Assembly: GCF_964033635.1 (NCBI RefSeq)
Contig: NZ_OZ035533.1
Span: 2,170,001 to 2,234,000 of the forward strand
Direction: 5' to 3'
Length of the DNA stretch: 64,000 nucleotides
DNA from: Chitinophaga sp. MM2321
GTDB lineage: Bacteria; Bacteroidota; Bacteroidia; Chitinophagales; Chitinophagaceae
Shown here: piece after piece, positions 54,866-63,829 of the stretch
How positions within the stretch are numbered: position 1 is the stretch's first letter
Layout: every line of letters begins with the position of its first letter
Made by a program: the position numbers and the translations under genes
Notes under the pieces: generated by a model
Databases searched by the model: none
Told to the model about the DNA's origin: nothing
The model's input: the letters and a program-made list of their open reading frames with translations, nothing else

Positions 54866-56029
54866 TATGGGAATAAACACCAGCGGTGTAGGCAAACAGG
54901 AAGCGCCCGGTGGTGAATAGGTAAAGCGGATCGTTTGTTCTTCACCGTTAGCTGCCGGCTGGAATAGCTGTATGAGAATAGCTTCAGGATCTTTTTTGGT
55001 AATGAGCCTGTCGCTGGGTAACTGAATGATCCCTTCCTTAAATTTCCCTTTGCTTACTACCATGGTGTTGGCCATGCCGCCGCACCACTGACTGTTGTCA
55101 CCGTTGGGGTTCCAGGTTACCAGGGCGAGTGCTTTGCCATCGGTGCTTTTCCATTTCATCTCAAAGTAGTACATCACACCGTAGTTGCCATCCAGTTTTG
55201 CGATGCCTTCCTGCGTGTTTTCTTTACCCAGTACCCAGGGATCACGTTCTCCGTCGGCCACCACTATTTGTTGGGGGCCGTTTTTAGTATCGTAAACGCC
55301 GTTGGTGATAACGCGGTAGTTGCTTACACCAAATACACCACGACCAGCGCCGCTATGGCCTTTGGTGGGCAGTACTGTCTTAATGCGGGCCAGGGCTGCA
55401 GGACCGGGTGTAGCAGGATCCGTTTGCAGGATCGTGATCTGCCCGGGTTGATCAATAACAAATTCGTAGATGCCGTGTACCAGTTCATCGTATTTCACAA
55501 CCTGTTTTTCCAGCCTGGGGTCTATTGGTATTACGGCTCCGGGTGCAATCACCTGTATAGTTGCGGAAGGTGTGGATGCAAAATAATCAGCCAGTCCTTG
55601 TTTACCGATCTGGTAATAGTTGGTGCTGGCAGGCTGTGGGGCATACTTCAGCATACGCAGGTGCATGGGGGCGGTACCGGTATTTTTGATGAGCGCCGTT
55701 ATTTTTCGGTCAATTTTTGCCGGTTCCTGCACGCCGTTTACATTGTACACATAAAGCCGTACGGAACCCGCCTGCACCGGTTCCTGGAGCGCAATGGCTT
55801 CAGGGATACGGATATATTCAGGATCATCAGAGATGACATGCTGCGGGCCGGGAAGTACAATTTTGTGATAATCCAGGTGGGGGATCTGTTTGGATAAGAA
55901 GCCCGGCAGCTCTACAATGCTTCCTTGTGGTGTGTTGAGAATAGCCCTGTTAAATTCAGGCTTAAATACCTGCGCGGTTGTAGCAAAGTAAGTGATAACA
56001 AGTGCATAGGTCAGGAAGAGTGACTTCAT
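54845..56029 (-). CDS. Secreted protein of unknown function
   Basis: About 394 aa. The frame opens at 56044; I prefer the ATG at 56029 because MKSLFLTYALVITYFATTAQ is then a standard signal peptide. The mature sequence is beta-rich: RAILNTPQGSIVELPGFLSKQIPHLDYHKIVLPGPQHVISDDPEYIRIPEAI, then a region mentioning GTAPMHLRMLKY and DPRLEKQVVKYDELVHGIYEF that resembles an adhesion or matrix-binding module. The C-terminal half contains GVFGVSNYRVITNGVYDTKNGPQQIVVADGERDPW. I recognise no family or catalytic motif. Its final codons are made of the 46-bp inverted repeat. It may be co-transcribed after the MFS gene upstream. Confidence 0.7.
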   Translation of the reverse strand: MKSLFLTYALVITYFATTAQVFKPEFNRAILNTPQGSIVELPGFLSKQIPHLDYHKIVLPGPQHVISDDPEYIRIPEAIALQEPVQAGSVRLYVYNVNGVQEPAKIDRKITALIKNTGTAPMHLRMLKYAPQPASTNYYQIGKQGLADYFASTPSATIQVIAPGAVIPIDPRLEKQVVKYDELVHGIYEFVIDQPGQITILQTDPATPGPAALARIKTVLPTKGHSGAGRGVFGVSNYRVITNGVYDTKNGPQQIVVADGERDPWVLGKENTQEGIAKLDGNYGVMYYFEMKWKSTDGKALALVTWNPNGDNSQWCGGMANTMVVSKGKFKEGIIQLPSDRLITKKDPEAILIQLFQPAANGEEQTIRFTYSPPGASCLPTPLVFIPIDQDYKD

Positions 56030-56121
56030 AAACGGTATAGACATTTGGTTATTTGGTGATTTGTTTATTTTGTTTCAATGGAAATCTATTCCTTAAACAA
56101 AATCTCAAAATAACAAAATAT

Positions 56122-57339
56122 TTATGCCATTTGTAATGCATGATGTTTTTTTCTCCGGTAGGCTACAAAAACTACAGTGGCTGCAATACCTGTCAAACCG
56201 GCCACGCATACGGTAAGGCGCGGTCCTATCACCTGTGCCAGCAAACCGGTGAGGAGGCTACCTACGGGGATCATACCCTGGTAAGCCATGATGTAATAAC
56301 TGATAGCCCTTGCACGCATGGCGGGAATAGCGTGTGTCTGTATATAGGTGTTGATGGCAGATGTTTGTGCCATCATACCTACACCGGAAAACATCATGAA
56401 CAATAATGCCAGCGGCAGCCAGCCTGCATAGGAAAGCAGGATGAGACTGAGCGCAAACACCAGGCTGGAGGTGATCATGATCTTCACCATATCTTTTCCG
56501 CCCTTCAGTTGCGCCATATAAATGGCGGATATAATAGAACCCAGACCGGCAGCACTTTCAAACCAGCTAAACGTTTTGGCGTTACCATGAAAAAGATCTT
56601 TCGCAAAAATGGGCATCAGCGTATTGAAGGGGATTACAAACAAACTGCTCACCGCCAGCATCAGGATTAATGATGACAGATCTTTATCTCCCGAAATATA
56701 ATGAAAGCCTTCCCGCAACTCTTTCCATATGCTGCTTTCTGATTTTATGATGACGGGTATATTCATCTTCATCATAAATAAAGAAATTAATACAGGTATA
56801 TAACTGAGGAAGTTACTGAGAAAACAGAAATCTTCCCCGAAAGTACTCAGTATAATACCTGCCAGCGCGGGTCCTGCTATGCGTGCAAAGTTGGCCATGG
56901 TAGAATTCAATGCAATGGCATTGGGCAGGTCATCTTTGCTTTCTACCATCTCCACCATGAGCGACTGCCGGCAGGTAACGTCAAAAGCATTGATGATGCC
57001 CTGGATCAGCGATAGCAGAATGATTCCCGGGATATTATAAAAACGGAAAAGGATCATCATGGCCAGCGCACCTGCCTGGATCATCGAGATGATCTGCGTG
57101 ATCACCAGGATGCGGTAACGGTTATGCCGATCAATATAACTACCCGCGTAGGGAGATAAAAGCAGGGAAGGGATCAGGCTTGCAAAACTAACAACACCCA
57201 GTAGCAGGGCGGAATTGGTTAACCGGTAAATGAGCCAGCATACAGCTGTTTTTTGCATCCAGGTGCCGATGAGGGAAACTGATTGTCCGTAGAAGAAAAG
57301 CCGGAAGTTCCGGGATTTTAAAGAGCGAAAAACATCCAT
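56122..57339 (-). CDS. MFS transporter (EntS/MFS_3-type exporter)
   Basis: 405 aa with 12 predicted membrane helices. The start MDVFRSLKSRNFRLFFYGQSVSLIGTWMQKTAVCWLIYRLT is typical of the MFS_3/EntS-like family, whose members export enterobactin and other small molecules. PYAGSYIDRHNRYRILVITQ is the loop 2-3 motif A equivalent, and DVTCRQSLMVEMVESKDDLPNAIALNSTMANFARIAGPALAGI is the family signature in helices 4-6. Substrate unknown. A divergent LysR gene starts 132 bp away and may control it. Confidence 0.92.
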   Translation of the reverse strand: MDVFRSLKSRNFRLFFYGQSVSLIGTWMQKTAVCWLIYRLTNSALLLGVVSFASLIPSLLLSPYAGSYIDRHNRYRILVITQIISMIQAGALAMMILFRFYNIPGIILLSLIQGIINAFDVTCRQSLMVEMVESKDDLPNAIALNSTMANFARIAGPALAGIILSTFGEDFCFLSNFLSYIPVLISLFMMKMNIPVIIKSESSIWKELREGFHYISGDKDLSSLILMLAVSSLFVIPFNTLMPIFAKDLFHGNAKTFSWFESAAGLGSIISAIYMAQLKGGKDMVKIMITSSLVFALSLILLSYAGWLPLALLFMMFSGVGMMAQTSAINTYIQTHAIPAMRARAISYYIMAYQGMIPVGSLLTGLLAQVIGPRLTVCVAGLTGIAATVVFVAYRRKKHHALQMA

Positions 57340-57416
57340 TCAAAAATTTTATTTTATGCAGCGGGAATGCAGGCATTCCTTTTATTAATCTATGCTGCAA
57401 ATTTCGGAAGGATTGA

Positions 57417-57424
57417 TATATTTG
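57417..57424 (+). promoter_or_regulatory. Candidate -7 box (TATATTTG) of the LysR gene
   Basis: Perfect TAnnTTTG match 47 bp before the LysR start in the region divergent from the MFS gene. No TTTG at the expected -33 position. Confidence 0.4.
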
Positions 57425-57471
57425 TAAAATAGATTGTTTTAATGATATCCATTAGTAAAAACGATTAGTGT

Positions 57472-58353
57472 ATGGAGCTCCGTCAACTGACCTATTTCGT
57501 GAAAGCCGCTGAAACAGCTCATTTCACTGAATCTGCGGCAGCATTATATGTTACGCAGTCAACATTATCGCAACAGATTAAGCAACTGGAAAATGAACTG
57601 GGCATGCTCCTGTTTGACCGTATCGGAAAACATGTACGCCTTACGGAAGCCGGACAGGTTTTTCTACTGCATGCCCGGCAGATCCTGTTGGATGTAGAGA
57701 AAGGTAAACAGGCCATGGAGGACTTACAGAACATGCTGACCGGCGATCTGCGTATAGGTGCTACGTATGCATTCACTTCTTTACTGCTGCCTGCACTCAA
57801 CACTTTCTCCGGTAAATATCCAGGTATCAGAATATACATTGAATACGGCAATACCGATGATCTGGAAAGAAAATTACGTTCTTCTGAGCTGGACTTTATG
57901 CTGGTTTTTCGCCGGGATGGCGAGCGTAAAGACCTGGAGAAACAGGAATTATTTACTTCCAAAGTAGTGATGGCCGTATCAAAAAAAAGTAAGCTGGCCC
58001 ATCTCACAAAGATCAACCTGAAAAGTCTCAACGGTATGAACCTGATCCTGGCTACCAAAGGTTTCAGCTCCCGCGACTTTCTCAACGAAGTACTGGAAAA
58101 ACATAAAGTGTATCCCGCTGTAAAAATAGAACTGAATGACGTACATGCGCTGCTTTCCATGCTGGAAAACGGCCACTGGACCACATTGCTGAACGAGCGG
58201 GCACTGATAGGGTGGAAGAACCTGGTGGCTATTCCTATTGAAGGGAAAGAATTATTGCGTCGCGCTTACATCTTCTGGCAAAAAGGAACTTACCGCAAAA
58301 AGGCGACAGACCTGTTTGTGCAGGAGCTGCTGAAAGGCGTTCCCATGGTGTAA
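57472..58353 (+). CDS. LysR family transcriptional regulator (CynR-like)
   Basis: 293 aa. The N-terminal winged helix-turn-helix is MELRQLTYFVKAAETAHFTESAAALYVTQSTLSQQIKQLENELGMLLFDRIGKHVRLTEAG. The effector domain starts at about 90 (GDLRIGATYAFTSLLLPALNTFSGKYPGIRIYIEYG). LysR regulators usually control a divergent gene, here the MFS exporter, in response to a small molecule. The stop codon directly abuts the stop of the convergent AraC gene (58353/58354), leaving no room for a terminator between them. Confidence 0.93.
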   Translation: MELRQLTYFVKAAETAHFTESAAALYVTQSTLSQQIKQLENELGMLLFDRIGKHVRLTEAGQVFLLHARQILLDVEKGKQAMEDLQNMLTGDLRIGATYAFTSLLLPALNTFSGKYPGIRIYIEYGNTDDLERKLRSSELDFMLVFRRDGERKDLEKQELFTSKVVMAVSKKSKLAHLTKINLKSLNGMNLILATKGFSSRDFLNEVLEKHKVYPAVKIELNDVHALLSMLENGHWTTLLNERALIGWKNLVAIPIEGKELLRRAYIFWQKGTYRKKATDLFVQELLKGVPMV

Positions 58354-59331
58354 CTACTGGGCGTTTCGTAATTGAATGGGATCACATTTATAATACTTTT
58401 CAAAGTCAGCCATGAACGGTTCCTGTGCCACATAGCCTGTTGCCTGCATGATTCCGGAAATGGATATATCGGTGTTGGCCAGCTTATCAAAAGCCAGCGC
58501 CATTTTCTCCTGGTGTATCAGCTCCGCAAGGGGCATATGAAATTCCTGTTCAAATGGTTGTTGCAGTATGGCTTTATTTACCGGAAATTTTTCGCATAGT
58601 TCCTGTATTGTGTGCGCCTGGTGCAGGTTGTTTACGATGTAGGTAAATACATCATCCAGTAACCTGAGTTGTACCTGGTTCATCATGATAGGGGCGGGTG
58701 CCGACAAGTGACGGGCAAAGTTGCAGAAGTAATCGGCAGCATTCCGTCTGAAAAAGAGCTCTGCGGTTTTGCCGATATGTTTGCTGTTGAGGATTCTGTC
58801 TTTGATCAGGCTGCCGACAGCATTTAACCGGAGCGGGACCTTGTTGAGCGCCTCCGTAACCATACAAAGCGGCATCGCTGCCAGTGGCTGAAGTACGGGG
58901 AACTCCCTGGCAAGACGGGGTAGTGCAGCGGGTTCCACATTAATATGAAAGCTGATAGCGTGATCTTCTGCCAGGATAGCGGAGTGTTCTACCGGCATCA
59001 CGTTAAACATATTCACTTCCTTGTGCCGAAGCATCACGTGGCCACCTTCACTAAGGGTGACCGGAATATCGTCAGATACATGCAGGGCAATAACCTGGTA
59101 TTGAGCAAAGGGATGTAACTCGGCGCCCTGTTGCATGTTTATAGTATGCAGCCACAGGGAAAAGCCGTCTGTTTTGATGTTCTGGTCCAGTATGGTGCCT
59201 TCTGCATCGCTATAAAAATAACAATGGGCATAAGGGATCAGCTCATCTTTAAAGGAGGCGGGGATTTCTCCGAATGGGGTATAGGCATGATCATCCCTTT
59301 CTATATACAGTGCTTTGGTCAGTGATTTCAT
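58354..59331 (-). CDS. AraC family transcriptional regulator
   Basis: 325 aa. The N-terminal part is cupin-like (HPFAQYQVIALHVSDDIPVTLSEGGHVMLRHKEVNMFNVMPVEHS). The C-terminal HTH_18 domain (about 225-325) has two helix-turn-helix units, HTIQELCEKFPVNKAILQQPFEQEFHMPLAELI and ISISGIMQATGYVAQEPFMADFEKYYKCDPIQLR. The first recognition helix is divergent from the usual S-x-x-x-L-x-R-x-F form (NKAILQQPF). It begins 23 bp after a FecR gene on the same strand, so a sigma-fecR-araC operon is likely; a TonB receptor gene that would normally occupy this place is missing. Confidence 0.87.
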   Translation of the reverse strand: MKSLTKALYIERDDHAYTPFGEIPASFKDELIPYAHCYFYSDAEGTILDQNIKTDGFSLWLHTINMQQGAELHPFAQYQVIALHVSDDIPVTLSEGGHVMLRHKEVNMFNVMPVEHSAILAEDHAISFHINVEPAALPRLAREFPVLQPLAAMPLCMVTEALNKVPLRLNAVGSLIKDRILNSKHIGKTAELFFRRNAADYFCNFARHLSAPAPIMMNQVQLRLLDDVFTYIVNNLHQAHTIQELCEKFPVNKAILQQPFEQEFHMPLAELIHQEKMALAFDKLANTDISISGIMQATGYVAQEPFMADFEKYYKCDPIQLRNAQ

Positions 59332-59354
59332 AAGTGCATCACGTTTATGATATA

Positions 59355-60479
59355 TTATTTGAAATGTAGGGTACTGTCTTTACTGAAGTAATATTCAACA
59401 GAAGTAGTTGCACTCAGTGCATGTAAGAAATCTGTTATCGGGTCGCGTCTGTTAACCCTGCCGGAGAAATTCTTTTTCCCCAGGAGGCTGTTATCAATAA
59501 CTACGGGTACGCCAAACCAACGCGGTATAACGCTGCTCACCTCGTCCAGGGTGGCATTGGAGAAGATATAGGTACCAGCGAGCCAGCTAAGTTCCTGTCC
59601 TTCGTCGAATGGTTTCACATGTAGTGCGCCGGTTTTTTCCCTGAATACACCTTGCTGTCCTGGCTTCAACACAACAGCTTGTTTACTGGCATTCATTTTT
59701 ACGGCACCGGCTACCAGCGATACTTTTATTTTGCTGCTATCATAGGAATTGACATTAAAAGTGGTGCCCATTACTTCTACCGTACTATTGGGCAGGTATA
59801 CGATAAATGGCCTGGATGCATCTTCGGCTATTTTAAAATAGGCTTCACCGTTCACCGCTATTTCCCTTTTGTCTTTGCTGAATGTAAAGGGGAATCTCAG
59901 GGTGGTGGCGGAGTTGATCCATACCTCGGTACCATCGGACAGGTTGATCTTATAATCCATACCGATAGGTACGGTGATAGCGTTGATGCCTGCCGGCAGG
60001 TTATTGGTAGCGGCGTAAGTGAGCGTTTTTTGTGAATTACTGAGCTGGTCTGCATCTACAAATATCCGCTGGGAGGCTTTCGACAGGTTAATTTTGCTGC
60101 CGCTGGCCAGTTGTAGCTGAATACCATTTTTCTTGTTCTGTATTTCGGGCATGGCGTAGGGGGCTACCGCCAGCTGAGTCTTTGGAGGTTTCACTGTTTT
60201 GTTGAATTTCATCCAGCCTGCTACGCCTATACAGATCATAATAGCCGCTGCTGCTGCCCATTGTACCGGGAAACGACGCGGTTGATGCTGCTCATAAAAA
60301 CTGGTCACCTCCAGCCAGGGTTTTTGTTGCACAGGCAGACTGCCTTCCTGCATCTCCATCCATATTCCCCGAACCTGTTCGTCTTCCTCGATGAGTTCAT
60401 CCAACAGCTGTTCATCAGCTGCTGAAATAATCCCAGCCAGTTTTTCTGTCATTAGTTGATATGTATATTCCAGATTCAT
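59355..60479 (-). CDS. FecR family anti-sigma factor (no adjacent receptor)
   Basis: 374 aa. The short N-terminal cytoplasmic part (ELTYQLMTEKLAGIISAADEQLLDELI pattern) precedes a membrane helix at about 72-88 (FPVQWAAAAAIMICIGVAGW). The FecR domain has ITVPIGMDYKINLSDGTEVWINSATTLRFPFTF and GEAYFKIAEDASRPFIVYLP. The DUF4974-like part contains IFSNATLDEVSSVIPRWFGVPVVID. It follows its sigma gene by 42 bp on the minus strand. The next gene in the operon is an AraC regulator, not SusC, so its signalling partner must be encoded elsewhere. Confidence 0.92.
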   Translation of the reverse strand: MNLEYTYQLMTEKLAGIISAADEQLLDELIEEDEQVRGIWMEMQEGSLPVQQKPWLEVTSFYEQHQPRRFPVQWAAAAAIMICIGVAGWMKFNKTVKPPKTQLAVAPYAMPEIQNKKNGIQLQLASGSKINLSKASQRIFVDADQLSNSQKTLTYAATNNLPAGINAITVPIGMDYKINLSDGTEVWINSATTLRFPFTFSKDKREIAVNGEAYFKIAEDASRPFIVYLPNSTVEVMGTTFNVNSYDSSKIKVSLVAGAVKMNASKQAVVLKPGQQGVFREKTGALHVKPFDEGQELSWLAGTYIFSNATLDEVSSVIPRWFGVPVVIDNSLLGKKNFSGRVNRRDPITDFLHALSATTSVEYYFSKDSTLHFK

Positions 60480-60521
60480 CTCTCTCTATTCTAATAACCG
60501 GATTTATAATTAGGCGGGGTA

Positions 60522-61079
60522 TTAAGACACTATTTTTTTTAAGTTTTCACGCAGCGTTTTCAGCGCGTTGGCCACCTGTTTCTTGACTGTTTCCTCACTG
60601 ATTTCCATGGCGGCGGCTATCTCTTTCCGTGTTTTGTGTTCCTGGTATGCCAGCCGGAAAACCTGTGACTGCCGTTCCGGCAACTGGTTGATAGCCCCTT
60701 CCAGCTGCTGTCCCAGCTCAAAGTTCTCCAGTTTCTCACCAGGTATGGCATATGTCACCGCCGAAAATATCTGCGTCATCCTTTTTCTACGTGTATCGTC
60801 CTTCGATATCTTATTCAGACAACGATTCTTAATACTCACAAATAGGAAATTTTTTAAGGAAGATATGCTGGTAAGATCAATCCGCTGGTAAAGTGCATGC
60901 TGCCAGAAGTCGATAAAGAACTCCTGCACCAGCTCCTGTGTTTCTTCCTCCTCCTTTAAGATGGACATAGCAGTGATGAGCAGCCACTGTCGGTAAGAAG
61001 TATAAAAGTGCTCAAAAGCATGGATACTTCCAGTCTTCAGCTGCGCAAGCAATTCAATATCGTTGTTAATTGCACTCAT
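60522..61079 (-). CDS. ECF sigma-70 factor, Bacteroidota FecR-linked type
   Basis: 185 aa sigma factor. Region 2: AFEHFYTSYRQWLLITAMSILKEEEETQELVQEFFIDFWQ. Region 4: LPERQSQVFRLAYQEHKTRKEIAAAMEISEETVKKQVANALKTLRENLKKI. It lacks the hydrophobic C-terminal tail of the other two sigma factors in the window. The start ATG at 61079 gives a standard length. The 366-bp region upstream contains several dyads that may be its control sites. Confidence 0.93.
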   Translation of the reverse strand: MSAINNDIELLAQLKTGSIHAFEHFYTSYRQWLLITAMSILKEEEETQELVQEFFIDFWQHALYQRIDLTSISSLKNFLFVSIKNRCLNKISKDDTRRKRMTQIFSAVTYAIPGEKLENFELGQQLEGAINQLPERQSQVFRLAYQEHKTRKEIAAAMEISEETVKKQVANALKTLRENLKKIVS

Positions 61080-61445
61080 GCACGATAATGGTTGATTTCA
61101 ACAGAGTGGTGTTGCCCTGTCAGGAATCCTTTCTTTTTCCACTTCCCAGGTGGAACGATTTTAATGATAACAGCTGTGCATTCAAACCAACTGAACATAC
61201 AGGAGGTATATTCGATTGTTTGGAAGGGATGGATTTTGTAAATGAAGATTTAATTGTTAACCAATGGTTAATCTGTTCCGAAAATCAATACAGGCAATAG
61301 ATAGCGGGGATTATCTATCGAAAATTTCTCACAAAAAAAGTGTTTTGAACAAGCAGGAATTCATTTTTGATTTACAGGTAACGTGATTTCGTTTCAGTGA
61401 TCTTTCTCATCAAAATAAAATTATGCTACCTGTAAATCAAAGGGA
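61080..61445. other. 366-bp intergenic region with four inverted repeats
   Basis: No gene is supported here. Dyads: TTCCAC/GTGGAA (61137-61155), TTAACC-AAT-GGTTAA (61257-61271), ATAGATA/TATCTAT (61297-61318) and TTTGATTTACAGGTA/TACCTGTAAATCAAA (61366-61441). The first three lie upstream of the sigma gene and could bind regulators. The last lies just beyond the helicase stop and may shape its mRNA end. An open frame at 61070-61300 crosses two dyads and lacks coding character. Confidence 0.55.
61366..61441. repeat. Perfect 15-bp inverted repeat downstream of the helicase
   Basis: Arms TTTGATTTACAGGTA and TACCTGTAAATCAAA match completely, separated by 46 bases that contain A/T runs. It ends 4 bp from the helicase stop codon. 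There is no T-run after it on the helicase strand, so a simple intrinsic terminator is unlikely; transcript stabilisation or a mobile-element trace are options. Confidence 0.65.
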
Positions 61446-62777
61446 CTATTTCTTCTTTGCCCCTCTCTTCTTCGGTTTGCCGTATTTCAGCATCATCTTA
61501 TCTTTATGGCTTACTTTCTTGTTGGACTTCATATTCTTCGCCAGTTTCTGATGAAAGGCGGGCCCAACATTTTCCCGTTTAGGTGTTTTTACCAGCACAT
61601 TCCGCATGTGTACCTTGGGTATTTCATCTTCTGTGAGTACATCGGAAATCTCCAGGTCGTCTGGTAGTGGTACTACCGGAACGCTGTAGTTCATCAGGCT
61701 TTCGATGAGTGCCAGTTGTTCCATTTCCTGTTCTTTGGTAAAGAGGATGGAGATACCTTTTTTATCGGCTCTACCGGTTCTGCCTATACGATGAATATAG
61801 TTCTCCGGTACTTCGGGTGTATCAAAGTTGATTACGTGCGTCACCTCGGCTATATCGAGCCCGCGTGCAATAATGTCTGTTGCAATCAGGAAACGGTAAG
61901 CGCCTGAGTGGAATTGCTGCACGGTATTAAAACGGTGGTTCTGCTCTTTATTGGAATGGATTACGCCTACTTTTTCCGGAAACTGTGCCTGCAACTGTTC
62001 AAACAGGTCATCTGCCAGTTGTTTGGTGGCCGCGAAGATGAGCGTCTTGGTCATGCTTTCATCCTTTGTGATCAGCAGTTTCAGCAGGTTCACCTTTGTG
62101 TTGAAGTTAGGCACATGGTACACGATCTGGTCAATATTTTCCAGCGGTGTGCCGGTAGGTGCTGCTTCTATTCTTACCGGGTTGTAAAAGTGCGTGTGGA
62201 TCATTTTCTCTACATCTTCCGTAATAGTGGCGGAAAACATAAGATTCTGCCTTTTGGGTGGCAGGAGGTCCAGGATGTTGCGCAGCTGCGTACGGAAGCC
62301 CAGGTTCAGCATTTCATCTACTTCATCAATCACCAGCCGGTTAATGGATTTCACTTTGAGGGCGCCGCTCAGGATCACGTCATAGAGCCTGCCGGGGGTG
62401 GCCACCAGTACATCCAGTTTGTTCTGCACTGCTGCCATCTGCGGGTTCATGTTCACACCGCCATAGATGCCCATCACTTCCACACTCATATAGGTGGTCA
62501 GCTTTTTCACCGCTTCTACCACCTGTACTACCAGCTCCCTGGTAGGAACGATGATCAGCAACTGTGGGTATTTCTCTTTTGAAAATTTAAATTGTCGCAG
62601 CGCCGGCAACAGGTAGGCGAATGTTTTACCGGTACCGGTTTGTGCGATCCCGCACACATCCTGCCCGGACATTATCACCGAGAATGCCCGCTGCTGTATA
62701 GTAGTAGGCTGTTTATAGCCTAATTCATCCAGCGCGTTTAAAAGAGGGGTATTCAGATTTAAATCACGAAATGTCAT
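61446..62777 (-). CDS. DEAD-box RNA helicase, RhlE-like
   Basis: 443 aa cytoplasmic RNA helicase. Q motif GYKQPTTIQQRAF at about 20-32; Walker A AQTGTGKT at 45-52 (Lys51); motif II reads DEVD at 150-153 instead of DEAD; SAT at 181-183; second RecA lobe with FAATKQLADDL, LIATDIIARGLDI and HRIGRTGRADKKG. The C-terminal tail is basic (KNMKSNKKVSHKDKMMLKYGKPKKRGAKKK) and likely binds RNA. It would remodel rRNA or mRNA structure. It stands alone on the minus strand, divergent from the next gene. Confidence 0.92.
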   Translation of the reverse strand: MTFRDLNLNTPLLNALDELGYKQPTTIQQRAFSVIMSGQDVCGIAQTGTGKTFAYLLPALRQFKFSKEKYPQLLIIVPTRELVVQVVEAVKKLTTYMSVEVMGIYGGVNMNPQMAAVQNKLDVLVATPGRLYDVILSGALKVKSINRLVIDEVDEMLNLGFRTQLRNILDLLPPKRQNLMFSATITEDVEKMIHTHFYNPVRIEAAPTGTPLENIDQIVYHVPNFNTKVNLLKLLITKDESMTKTLIFAATKQLADDLFEQLQAQFPEKVGVIHSNKEQNHRFNTVQQFHSGAYRFLIATDIIARGLDIAEVTHVINFDTPEVPENYIHRIGRTGRADKKGISILFTKEQEMEQLALIESLMNYSVPVVPLPDDLEISDVLTEDEIPKVHMRNVLVKTPKRENVGPAFHQKLAKNMKSNKKVSHKDKMMLKYGKPKKRGAKKK

Positions 62778-62893
62778 GTTACGTCAAAATATGAACGGCG
62801 AAGGTAACTAATATTTTTGGGGTACGTTTGCGAAGGCTGTCCTGTAACAATCTTGCGGCTTTTCTCTACATTTAACTACACAAAAAAAAACAA

Positions 62894-63817
62894 ATGCGCG
62901 ATATTCATATTCCTGTTATACGTGTGCATGCTTACGGTGCATCCTCACAACTCACCCTGGAAGAGATACCTTCCCCGGTACCAGGGCCGGGAGAAGTGCT
63001 CATCAACATCGTTGCCAGTGGGGTAAATCCTATCGACTGGAAACTAAGGGAAGGCTTCCAGCAGAAGCCGCTGCCTTTTATTCCCGGCGTGGAAGCTGCC
63101 GGTGTGGTCATTGCTGTTGGCGAAGGGGTAACCGATAAGAAGCCGGGCCAGGAAGTATATGGTGCGGTAGATGGCTCCTATGCAGCGTGTGCGGTGGCGC
63201 CGGCTGCACAGCTTTTTCCGAAACCTGCTCATCTTTCCTTTGAGGAAGCTGCTGCTGCCGGTGGCGGCAAAACAGCCTGGGGCGCGCTCTTTGAAGTTGG
63301 GCAGCTGGTAAAGGGGCAGCGTGTGCTCATCCATGCAGGCGCCGGTGGCGTAGGATCGTTTGCGGTGCAATTAGCATTTAATGCAGGCGCTTATGTAATC
63401 GCTACTGCTTCCGCTGAAAACATAGATTTCGTTACTTCACTGGGCGCCGCAGAAGTAATTGACTATAAGGTGGCGCCTTTTGAAACGCAGATAGCCCTTG
63501 TTGATCTTGTGCTGGACACCGTAGGCGGTGATACCCTGGAACGTTCCTATCAGTTGGTAAAGCCAGGCGGTGTATTGGTATGCCTGGTAGGGATGCCCTC
63601 CGCTGAAAAGGCCGCTGCTGCGGGCATCCGGGCAGTATGGGGTGGTACCAAAACCATCCACGCTATGCGGGAAGTGGCCAAACTCCTGGAAAAAGGATTG
63701 ATAACGCCGTTTGTCAGAAAAGTATTTGCGCCTTTATCACAGGCTGCCGCAGCCCAGAACTACAGCCAGCAAGGCGGAAAAGGGAGGGGGAAAATAGTAC
63801 TGAGAATAGAAGAATAA
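62894..63817 (+). CDS. NADP-dependent quinone-oxidoreductase-like enzyme (MDR family)
   Basis: 307 aa medium-chain reductase of the zinc-free quinone oxidoreductase type. The GroES-like N-terminal domain has LEEIPSPVPGPGEVLINIVASGVNPIDWKLREG; PFIPGVEAAGVVIAVGEGV is the next family block. The Rossmann nucleotide-binding motif AGAGGVGSFA is at 148-157, with VIATASAENIDFVTSLGAAEVIDY after it. The structural zinc Cys cluster is missing. The ATG is preceded by an A-rich stretch. It is convergent with the HxlR-type regulator at the window end, which may respond to the same electrophiles. Confidence 0.92.
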   Translation: MRDIHIPVIRVHAYGASSQLTLEEIPSPVPGPGEVLINIVASGVNPIDWKLREGFQQKPLPFIPGVEAAGVVIAVGEGVTDKKPGQEVYGAVDGSYAACAVAPAAQLFPKPAHLSFEEAAAAGGGKTAWGALFEVGQLVKGQRVLIHAGAGGVGSFAVQLAFNAGAYVIATASAENIDFVTSLGAAEVIDYKVAPFETQIALVDLVLDTVGGDTLERSYQLVKPGGVLVCLVGMPSAEKAAAAGIRAVWGGTKTIHAMREVAKLLEKGLITPFVRKVFAPLSQAAAAQNYSQQGGKGRGKIVLRIEE

Positions 63818-63829
63818 ATAAGAAAATGG

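Noticed and set aside
57519..58184. 221-codon frame opposite the LysR gene
   Set aside because: Antisense to a well-supported LysR gene; Ser/Arg-rich shadow composition.
61908..62582. 224-codon frame opposite the RhlE-like helicase
   Set aside because: It lies wholly antisense to a gene with all helicase motifs; the His/Cys-rich translation is a typical shadow.
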